Of a DNA stretch of 64,000 nucleotides, positions 48,100 to 57,930 are shown piece by piece. The notes under the pieces were generated by a model. That model was not told the DNA's origin. It ran no database searches and saw nothing but the letters and a program-made list of their open reading frames with translations. The stretch comes from Tolypeutes matacus (Eukaryota > Chordata > Mammalia > Cingulata > Chlamyphoridae), in NCBI GenBank assembly GCA_026826555.1, contig JAKSZT010054324.1, forward strand, positions 5,865,063 through 5,929,062, in the 5' to 3' direction. Both the position numbers and the translations under genes were made by a program. The stretch's first letter is position 1. Each line of letters starts with the position of its first letter.

Positions 48100-48285
48100 T
48101 TTATGTATACCATTCCTAATAAGCATGACAATAATTATATAAATAGATATTTATCCTCACATTATGCTATAACAAAATCGAAGCTCCTCAGACAGTTATG
48201 TAACTAGCCCAATGGCACACAGCTAGAAAGTAGACTCAGGGTTTAAGTTCAGATCATTGTCTTTCAAGGAGCATTATATCCTTAA
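48100..48285 (+). repeat. MIR SINE
   Basis: 'agacagttatgtaactagcc' followed by 'atggcacacagctagaaag' and 'gactcagggtttaagttc' is the conserved MIR core. Confidence 0.85.
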
Positions 48286-51010
48286 AAGTCAAAAAGTGTT
48301 TCCCTAGGTGTTTTGCATTTTTCAGTAATGACAATGATGGAATGTCCATTTTGGTACCCTTGATTGAAGTCTTTTAAATAAACTTTAAATTTCCAAAAAC
48401 AAGTTAAGAACTGGCCTGTATTGTTCAAACACAATGAACTCTAGAATCCAGATTACTAGAATAAAACCAGGTGGAAGAGAGGGAAGACTATGACAGCTTT
48501 TCTTGAGAGCAATGAACTCAAATTCAGTAAGTACCTAGAAGCAAGCAATTCACTTCTGGTTCATCTCTCGCCCCACCTAAACTCCCTCTCAATTCTTCAA
48601 AGTTAAATTTTCACACAGTTTCATAAGGGAACAGGTAAGAGGATGTTCATCACAAAAGCATTTGTGAAGAGAGAGAATACATAAGAAAATGGTGGCAATT
48701 CCAATATGGAAGACTATTCAGCAGTTTGAAGGAACAAACTATATATAAAAACGATCTTTTTATAAATAGATTTTTAAAAACAGAAAAAAAACATGTAAAA
48801 CAAAAATAGTATGTATGTAAATTAATGTATACATGCACCCAAACCTCACTATGTATTTGCAAGAATACATACCAATTCAAGGGTACATATCCACATCCCT
48901 CAGCCATTGCCTAAGGAATATAGATGGACCGAAGAATGTGGATAAAGGGAAGTAAATGATTAAATGAAACATGAAAGGGACCTTGCACAGACCTACATGT
49001 TTGGGTACTATGAAGTGAGGAGCACGATTAATTCATCTCTTTTTAACTGAGACCACATTTTAAAAATAAATAAATGAAGCCATTATCTTCAGCTCGTATC
49101 CAAGGAGGCTGAAGAGTTGATACACTTTCCAAAAAGTCTAAGAAATAATACAATGTACACAATTAGAAAATACAATAATACCATTTGCTGGCATTTTTGC
49201 TTCCATCTCCTATGACAATTGTATTGGAATTTACTTTCTGAGAATCAAGCAAATATATATCCTATCGAATGGTATGAATCCATTTTCAGCAGTCTTCTTC
49301 AAAATGAGTAGCTTTATGCAATGAAATATTATACTAATCTTAAAACAAACAAACAAACATGCACTTTTAATGCTATAGTAAGAGAAAAACTTTGTAGTAA
49401 ATTTAGAGAGTGAATTCAATAGAGAACAAAGTAAAGCAGAGATTTGACAATTCTATGATTAATTTGATTAAAACAGACATATCAGGTCATTTAACCTTCA
49501 ACATTGATTTTTAAACATGTTTTATCGGATTTGGACACTTGTGATCATTAAATTGAGTAGATAAATGCAACATTTTCACTTTTATTATGTAGCACAGCCA
49601 GGAGGAACTCCATTCGGATTCTTAAAATGTAAATTGGTGATAGGTGTGAAGAAGTTACTGAATTAAAACTTCCAGGTATGTAGATCACACAAATGGATCT
49701 CTATGATTTATTTATTGCCAGCAAAGAATAGAAGCATTTATGACACTATATCTATGCAAAAGCATCTGTGATCCAAATAACAATAATTGAGAGATGGTTA
49801 AAAGTGAAACACTGCCCTATGGCAATCAGAGCCATTCTATAGAGTATGATAATTTCTGATTTCCTACAGGAAAGATAGGTAAAAGTTTTTTTCAGAATGT
49901 TAATATATGAGTTACCATTTTAACAAATTGGTAGGATTATAGATATCACTCTAATTCCCACATTATGTTTAAGTAAATATATTAGTGAAATGTTTATTCA
50001 AGTTCCTGTACATAAAGTCAACTTTGAACAAGACTAGATGTACATACATATTGAATATAGCAATAATAAGCAAGGAAACAACAGCTCATCATAAAGCATC
50101 AGAAGGTTGGAAGATAAGCAGAACCTAGAAGTGAAAAAGGAAAATAAATCCACAGCAAAAGCCATATTGATTCCTAGTTAAACTGGGGTACACATTTTCA
50201 TAATTATTTTTGGAGAAATAAAAATAACATTTTATTTCCAAATCATACAGCATAGTAATATTCATTTTTATATAAACTATGCCTGAGATAAAGTACACAA
50301 TGAGCATTTTATAATGTAAATTCATTAATTCTCAATTATTTTTAAATTTTCTGCATAAAGACATTTAAAGAATTCTCTAAAATAATTAAGGAATTCCCTC
50401 AAATCATGATTTTGAACTGGTTAAATGCATTGTAATAATACATCTAAAATTTGGGTGTCTAGGGTTGGCAAACCAGAAAAGAAGTAGGTCTTGTAAAAAA
50501 AAATTGACAAAAGTGACACTTTAGCAATACACATGCAGAGAAATTAGACTGAAGTAGATAGAAAGCAAATTATGGGACCAAAGTTGTTTAACTTCAGGAA
50601 TTACATAATATCAGATTGTTGATTTCCATACTTTCTTATGTAGCATTAAATTATTACTCCAAATAGTACATCATTTAAAATTATTAAGTATATTTCACAT
50701 ACATATGTTATATACATATACATGCATATAAATACAGACAAAAACTGTACATGTACACATACATACACAAATGTACATATATATATATATAGAAAATCTA
50801 GCTTCCAACACAGAAATATTGAAAATCATATGGTGTGCCCAATTTGAATTAAATGTCAAGGTATAAACCATTAATGTTTTATGACCATTTGATAAACCAA
50901 TTGTGTATCTTCAGGATTCAGCATTGGCATATAGCATTCCGTTTACACATATGCTTAGCATGAGATGAAGAAACTCATATTCCATTAATGTAGTTAATTA
51001 TTTCAATTTT
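48286..51010. other. Intergenic DNA, mostly unrecognised
   Basis: No gene seen. AT-rich dinucleotide tracts lie at 50690-50790. Confidence 0.5.
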
Positions 51011-52025
51011 GGAATGTTTTGAATGACAAGATTCATAGTTACATGAAACAGCACTGAGGTCTTGACACACTGATTTGTCTTCCCCATTAGGAACCACCCA
51101 TGCTCTTGAAAGACTCCCACCTCTCTATTTGTGAACAAACCGGTCTTTCTGAGTATGGGAGTCCAACTCCTTTCTGCTCATTATGTGGGTCTCCACCCAC
51201 TGATACAACACATTATGACAAAATGATCACTCACACACTCCTTAGAAGCCTGCTCCAGGTGCACCCTGTCCTGAATGCTCCCCCCACCACCCCGCAATCA
51301 ACACCCTAAACCAGTAACCCTTCCTTGTCATATTGCTATAATATCATTCACAATTTTGTACTTTCAACCACACACCCAAAAATCCGCAGTGTTCATCTGG
51401 TCCCTCTCCTAACATCCCCCCAGTTCCCTGGGCCTTCCAACCCACCCTCCCCAATCTACCCACCTGTCAAACCTGCACCAGCCAACCCAATAATATCACT
51501 ACCCTACTGGCATATCCCTTCAATATGCAATTACACACTTTCAACTTACCATAGATTATATCCGTATGGGTGTTGGCTTACAACCTTCTTCTCCCTTTCT
51601 ATTTCTTGTAAACCTGTCTTGCAGACAATAGCTTTCTGAGTCTGCTCAATTTGCTTAATTAATACCAGTGAAGTCATGTAATGTTCATCCCTCAATGCAT
51701 GGCTTGCTTCACTCAATATAAGGTCCTCAAGGTTCGTCCATGTTATCCCATGTGTTAGCACTTTATTCCATTTTACAGCTGAGTAATATTCCATTGTATG
51801 TATGTACCACATTTTGTTTATCCATTCATCTGTTGATGGGCATTTGGGTTGATTCCAACTTTTGGCAAGAGTGAATAATGCCTCTATGAACATTGGTTTG
51901 CATATATCTTTTCATGTCTTTGTTTTCAATTCTTCTGGGTATATACCTAGGAGTGGAATTGCTGGATAGTATGGCAGTTCTACTGTTAGTTTTTTGAGGA
52001 ACCACCAGACTGTCCTCCACAATGG

Positions 52026-52031
52026 CTGGAC
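52026..52031 (+). repeat. Left 6-bp target duplication of the solo LTR
   Basis: CTGGAC here and at 52413-52418. The uninterrupted L1 sequence reads GGCTGGACCATTCTAC across the joined site. Confidence 0.95.
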
Positions 52032-52412
52032 TGTTGTAATTCAACGTGGAGGTAGACGGTGCCGAGAACGATCCAAAGAAAGATTGGGATCAGGGGACCT
52101 CACTCCATGTGGAATGCAGGCAAATTTATTTAGGCTGAAGCTGCTTTTATACTACAAAGCTGATAACAAAAGTAGGGCATCTTCTGTTAGTTCCTCTGCA
52201 TGGCACGTAAGAGCACTGCCGGTTCCTGTATCTCTAGATTAGGGATTTATACAATAACTTCTTAGTGGTGGGTTCATTCCGCTCTGCTTCCTCCCTTTGA
52301 CGTCTGCAATGTGCAGAGTCCTTGGAGACATTTGCTAATGTTTCTTTTCTAGCAAGCATGCTTTTTAGATGCTTAACCCTTTATGCTCTGACTCTCAGCA
52401 TCTTCTCCAACA
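52032..52412 (-). mobile_element. Solo LTR, class II (ERVK/beta-like), 381 bp
   Basis: It interrupts L1 ORF2 antisense sequence and is flanked by a perfect 6-bp duplication, typical of class II ERVs. On the minus strand it starts TGTTGGAGAAGATGC and ends GAATTACAACA, with GTATAAAAG (52144-52152) upstream of AATAAA (52125-52130) in the expected U3-R order. No internal viral sequence remains, so it arose by LTR-LTR recombination. It is not related to the ERV-L or family A LTRs here. Confidence 0.9.
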
Positions 52413-54692
52413 CTGGACCATTCTACATTCTCACCAGCAGTGGATGAGAGTTCCCATTCCTCTATATTCTCTCCAACACTTCTCTCCAACACCTCTGTTT
52501 TTTTAATAGCCGCCAGTCTAATGGGTGTAAGATGGTATCTCACTGTAGTTTTGATTTTCATTTCCCTAGTAGCTAGTGATATTGAGTATCTTTTCATGTG
52601 CATTTTAGCCATTTGTATTTCTTCCTTGGAGAAGTGTCTTTTCAGGTCACTTGTCCATTTTTTAAATGGGTTGTTTGTCTTTTTATTTTCAAGATGTAGG
52701 ATTTCTTTATAAATGCTGGATATTAGGCTCCTATCAGATATATAGTTGCCAAATATTTTCTCCCATTGAGTAGGTTGCCTTTTTACTTTCTTGAAAGCAT
52801 CCTTTCAGGTGCAAAAGTTTTAATTTTGAGGAGAACCCATTTATCTATTTTTCCTTTTGCTGCTCGTGCTTTGGGTGTGAAGTCCATGAAACCATTTCCT
52901 ATTACAAGGTCCTGTATATGCTTCCCTACATTATTTTCCAAGATCTTTATGGTCTTGGCTCTTATATTTAGATCTTTGATCCATCTTGTGTTGATTTTTG
53001 TATAAGGTGTGAGATGGTGTTCCTCTCTCATTCTTTTGGATATGGATATCCAGTTCTTCAAGCACCATTTGTTGAAGAGGCCATTCTCTCCCAGTTGAGT
53101 GGGCTTGGTGGCCTTGTCTAATATCTGATGACTGTATATGCCAGGATCTATATAAGACCTCTCCGTTAGGTTCCATTGGTTGGTATATCTATCCTTGTGC
53201 CAATACCATGCAGTTTTGACCACTTTAACTTTGTAGTATGTTTTAAAGTCAGGTTGTGTGATACCTCCAATTTCATTTTTCTTTTTCAATATGTCTTTGG
53301 TTATTTAGGGCCTCTTACCCTTCCAAATAAATTTTGTAGTTACTTTTTCCAATTCATTAAAAAATGCTGTGTTGATTTTTATTGCGATTGCATTAAATCT
53401 ATAGATTATTCTGGGTAAGATAGACATCTTCATGATGTTTAGTCTTCCTATCCATGAACAGGGAATATTCTTCCATTTACTTAAGTCTTCTTTGATTTCC
53501 TTTAACGGTGTTGTGTAGTTTTCTTTATATAAGTTCTTTACATCTTTAGTTAAATTTATTCCTAGGTATTTGATTCTTTTAGTTACTATTGTAAATGATA
53601 TATTTTTCTTGATTTCCTCCTCAGATTGCTCATTATTGGTGTACAGAAATGCTACTGATTTTTGAGCATTGATATTATAGCCTGTGACTTTACTGAACTC
53701 ATTTATAAGTTCTAGAAGCTTTGTTGTAGATTTCTCAGAGCTTTCTATGTAAAGGATAGTGTTGTCTGCAAGTAGTGAAATTTTATTTCTGCCTTTTATA
53801 TCTTTTTCTTGTCTCACTGCTTGAGCAAGTACTTCTAAGACAATGTTAAATAGGAGCAGTGATAGTGGGCAACCTTGTCTTGTTCCCAATATTAGAGGGA
53901 TAACTTTTGGGATTTCACCATTGTATATGATGATAGCAGTGGCTTTTTCATATATACTCTTCATTATGTTCAGAAAGTTTACTTCTATTCCTATCTTTTG
54001 CAGTGTTTGTATCAGGAAAGTGTGCTGTATTTTGTCGAATGCATTTCCTGCATCTATAAAGATGATCATGTGCTTTTTTTCTTTCGATTTGTTTATGTGG
54101 TGTGTTACATTGATTGGTTTTCTTATGTTGTACCACCCTTGCATACCCAGGATGAAACCCACTTGGTCATGGTGTATAATTCATTTGATGTGTTGTTGAA
54201 TGCAATTAGCAAGTATTTTGTTGAGGGTTTTAGCATCTATATTCATTAGAGAGATTGGTCTGTAATTTTTTTTTTCTCATGGCATCTGTTTGACTTTGGT
54301 ATTAGGGTAATGTTGGCATCATAGCATGAGTTAGGCAATGTTCTTTCTGCTTCTATTTTTTTGGAGAAGTTTAAGCAGGATTAGTGTTAGTTCTTTCCAG
54401 AATGTTTGGTAGAATTCATCTGTGAAGCTGTCTGGTCCTGGGCTCTTAGTTGAGAGGTTTTTGATGACTGAGTCTATCTCTTTACTTGTAATTGGCCTGA
54501 TCAGTTTTCAATTTCTTTTTTCGTCAATGTAGGCTGCTTGTGAGGTTCTAGGAATTTGTCCATTTCCTCTAAATTATTATTGTTGTTGGCATATAATTTT
54601 TCAAAATATCCTCTTATGATAATCTTTATTTCTGTGGGTCAGTGGTGATATCCCCTTCCTCATTTCTTATTTTGTGTATTTGCATCTTCTCT

Positions 54693-54738
54693 CTCTTTTT
54701 TTTTTTTTTTTTTTTTTTTTTTGTTGTTGTTGTTGTTA
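54693..54738 (+). repeat. Poly(T) and (TTG)n inside L1 C ORF2
   Basis: T(29) followed by five TTG units replaces the L1 text at the equivalent of 25315-25325. It is a local expansion or a tiny insertion. Confidence 0.9.
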
Positions 54739-56004
54739 GTCTGACTAAGGGTTTGTCAATTAAAGTGATCTTCTTGAAGAACCAGCTTTTGGTTTGTTTA
54801 TTTTTTATAGTGCTTTCTTATTTTCTATTTTGTTTAGTTCTGCTCTAATCTCTGTTATTTCCATCTTTTTTACTCCCTTTTGGGTTAGTTTGTAGTTGTT
54901 TTTCCAATTCCTCCAGATGTGCAGTTAGGTCTTCAATTTTTGCTCTTCTTTTTTGATATATGCATTTATGGATATGAATTTCCCTCTCAGTACAGCTTTT
55001 GCTGCATCCCATAGGTTTTGATATGTTGTGTTGTCATTTTGATTTGTTTCAAGGTAGTTACTGATTTCTTTTGAGAGTTCCTCCTTGACCCAGAGTTTGT
55101 CTAAGAATGTGTTGTTTAAATTCCATATCTTTGTGCTTAATCTGTTTCTCTGGCCCTCATTGATTTCCAATTTCATCCCACAGTGGTCAGAGAAATTATT
55201 TTGTATAATCTCAATTTTTCTGAATTCCTTGAGATTTTTTCTGTGGCCTAACATGTGGTCTATCTTGTAGAATGATCCATGTGCACTCGAGAAGAAAGTA
55301 TATATCGCTGTATTTGGTTGTACTGCTCTGTATATGTCTATTAGATCCAGATCCTCTGATTTATTAATCAAAGTATTTGTTTCTTCATTGATTCTTTGTT
55401 GAGATTCTTTGTTGAGATGTTGAGATGCTGGTGATAATGGTGTATTAAAGTCCCCCACTATAATTGTAGAGGCATCTATTTCTCCACTTAGTCCAGTGTT
55501 TGCCTCTTGTATTTTGAGGTGCCCCTGGTTAGGTGCATAAATGTTTATAATTGTTCTTTCTTCTTGAAAGATTACCTCTTTCATTAATATATACTGTCTG
55601 TCTTTGTCTCTTACAATTGTTTGGCATTTAAGTCTATTTTGTCTGTTATTATTATAGCTACTCCTGCCCTTTTTTTGGTTATTGTTTGCTTGTAAGGTTG
55701 TTTTCCAGCCATTCACTTTTAGCATCCTTAACTCCCTGGGTCTAAGGTGGGTTTCTTGTAGACAACATATAAATGGGTCATATTTCCTTATACATTCTGC
55801 CAATCTGTGTCTCTTGACTAGTGAGTTTATTCCATTAACATTCATTGTTATCACTCTCAAGGAATTACTTACATTAGCCATATTTTCTTTGGGTTTATGT
55901 ATGTCATATGTTGTTTTTATTTCTCTTTTTGTCTTTTTAGATGTTCTTACACTTTCTTCCAACACGCTTTCTCCTGTTTTTCCCTTTCAAACTGCAGAAC
56001 TCTC

Positions 56005-56017
56005 TTTAGTATTTCTT
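56005..56017 (+). repeat. Left target duplication of the 1-kb insertion
   Basis: TTTAGTATTTCTT is repeated exactly at 57062-57074, and L1 ORF1-region text continues from there. Confidence 0.95.
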
Positions 56018-56261
56018 TTTTTAAAAAACAACTTATTGAAGTATATCATTCATACATGAACATACATAAACTGTAAGTGTTCAGTAAACATCATGATCTT
56101 ACAAAACAAACATGCATAACATCATACATGGCTCCCACACATCACCCCCCACACACAAACATCCTGCATTGTTGTGAAACATTTGTTAATACATCATGAA
56201 AGAGCATCATCAAAGTATTCCTACTAACTGTAGTCTGAATCTTCCTCCCTTATACCTTTTT

Positions 56262-56845
56262 TTAAGGACTTATTTATCTATATATTTACTTTTATCCATC
56301 CCCCATCCCCCCATTTTGCTGTTTCTCTTTGTGTCCATTTTCTGCCCTCTCTTCTCATCCTTCTCCTCCTGTCTTCACTGGGATTCGATCCTTGGAACCT
56401 CCGAGGTGGAAAAGAGGCATCCTACTACCACCTGCACCACCTTAGTTCCTGGTTTTTCGGTGAATCTCATCTTGGCTCTCCCTTGTGTCACTCTCCAGTT
56501 ATGTCAACATCTTGCTGTTTGGCTTGCGGGGTCTGGCAGCTCACCTACTTGCAAGGGCCTGGCAGCATACCCACACTTGAGGTGTGGCGGCTCACCCATG
56601 GACACTGCCTGATGGCTCACCTGCTCACAGAGCCTGGTGGCTCACCCACTCACAGGGCCTGACAGTTCACCCACTCATGAGGCCTGGCAGTGCATCTATG
56701 TACAGGGCCTGGTGGCCCATATGCCTTCTATATTATTATTATTGTTTTATTTTTATTTTTACCAGGACATCCTGGGGATTGAACCCAGGTCCCTCCATAT
56801 GAGAGATGGATGCCCAACCACCCGAGCCACCTCTGTCTCCCTGCT
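56262..56845 (-). mobile_element. Composite tRNA-derived SINE with internal minisatellite
   Basis: At the right end the minus strand has an A-box-like GGTGGCTCGGGTGG and a perfect B box GGTTCAATCCC (about 56773-56785). A second B-box-like GGATCGAATCC lies near 56384-56395. The left end is an AT-rich tail. Between them is a 25-bp tandem array (56531-56727). It resembles the DAS-type SINEs of armadillos; the name is by recognition only. Confidence 0.75.
56531..56727 (+). repeat. 25-bp minisatellite, eight units
   Basis: Units start with G(C/T)CTGG-like text at 56531, 56557, 56582, 56607, 56632, 56657, 56682 and 56707 (first spacing 26, the rest 25). The shared core is GCCTGGYGGCTCACCCACTC, with diverged copies. 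Confidence 0.95.
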
Positions 56846-57061
56846 ATATCTCTTAAAGTTGACCAAAAATACCCAAAGTTACAGTATTTTCCCATACAGG
56901 TTGGTCATATAATCTATCAGCTTAGTTTATCACCAGCATTCTAAAAACCAGACCTAGGGAGAAAAACTAGGTCTGGGGACACATGCATGGTTTCTAATAT
57001 AGCGAATGTTTAGCCTACCCTGATTATCACAAAATCAGGACAGCAAGAATATTCACACAGT

Positions 57062-57930
57062 TTTAGTATTTCTTGAAGGGTTGGTTTCTTATTGGCATAC
57101 TCTCTTAATTTCTGTTTATCTGTGAATATTTTGAACTCTTAATCATTTTTGAATGCCAGCTTTGCTGGATACAGACTTCTTGGCTGGATGTTTTTTTTAT
57201 TTTAGTACCTTGACTATGTCATGCCACTGCCTTCTTGACTCCATATTTGCAGATGAGAAATCAGCATTTAATCTTATTGAGCTTCCCTTGTAGATGATGG
57301 TTCTCTTTTCTCCTGCTGCTTTCAGTATTTTCTCTTTGTCTTGAGCATTGGACAGTTTGATGAGTATATGTCTTGGAGTAAGCCTGTTGTGATTTATACT
57401 GTTTGAGGTGTGCTGTGTTTCCTGGATTTGTACATCTATCTCCCTCAATAGGGTTGGGAAGGTTTCAACCATTATTTCCTCCAACACTCCTTTTGTCCCC
57501 TTTCCCTCCATTCTCCCTGTGGAAAGCCTATAATGCGTATGTTTGTGCATTTTGTGTTGTCATTCAAATCCCTAAGTCCCTGCTGGATTTTTTTCTATCT
57601 TTTTATCTATCTGTTCTACTATCTGTTTGACTTCAGATGTACTGTCTTCCACATCACTAATTCTTTCCTCTGCCTTTTCAAATCTACTGTTACGTGCTTC
57701 CAGAGTCTTTTTGATTTCTTGCATTGTACTATTCATCACCATCATATCCATTATCTTTTTATGTATGTTTACAATTTCTTCAGTTTATTGTCCCAGTGTC
57801 TTCTTAATATCTTTAATCTCTTCCTTCACTTCATTAAGTTAGTCCATGATATTTGCTTGGACAGCTTTGATTAGTTGTTCAATATTCTGCACCTCTTCCT
57901 GGTTTTCAGTTTGTTCATTGGACTGGGCCA
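57062..57930 (-). pseudogene. L1 C ORF1 (coiled coil, RRM and C-terminal domain), disrupted
   Basis: The 57197-57550 frame reads TPRHILIKLSNAQDKEKIL then AGEKRTIIYKG and LNADFSSANMESRRQWHDI, the ORF1p C-terminal domain. The coiled coil lies in 57560-57860, out of frame. The 3' end of ORF1 is cut by the 1-kb insertion at 57061. Confidence 0.88.

Larger units (their letters stand above)
51640..55881 (-). pseudogene. L1 C ORF2 (endonuclease-RT-tail), disrupted
   Basis: The endonuclease domain lies in the open frame 54925-55965. With Met at 55881 as residue 1, Asn14 (MNVNG) and Glu43 (LQETHL) fall at the positions known for human L1. The later GDFN and SDH catalytic motifs are also present. An altered stretch after KKG (about 55665) replaces the usual hydrophobic strand. 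The RT is in 53305-54162: [19 protein letters not shown] and, at the catalytic box, LADNTI instead of FADD, so one catalytic Asp is Asn. The C-terminal frames are 52783-53289 and 51546-51893, split by the solo LTR. A T-run at 54693-54722 breaks the linker. Confidence 0.93.
56018..57061 (-). mobile_element. Non-LTR retroposon insertion (probable L1 3' end) with a nested SINE
   Basis: It is bounded by a perfect 13-bp duplication and begins on the left with a T/A-rich tail, so the RNA was minus-strand. The outer parts, 56022-56258 and 56850-57060, are non-coding. The left part ('cttattgaagtatatcatt') resembles an L1 3' end such as 10010-10120. The middle is a SINE. The right part holds a 10-bp perfect hairpin (56948-56976). 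Confidence 0.8.
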
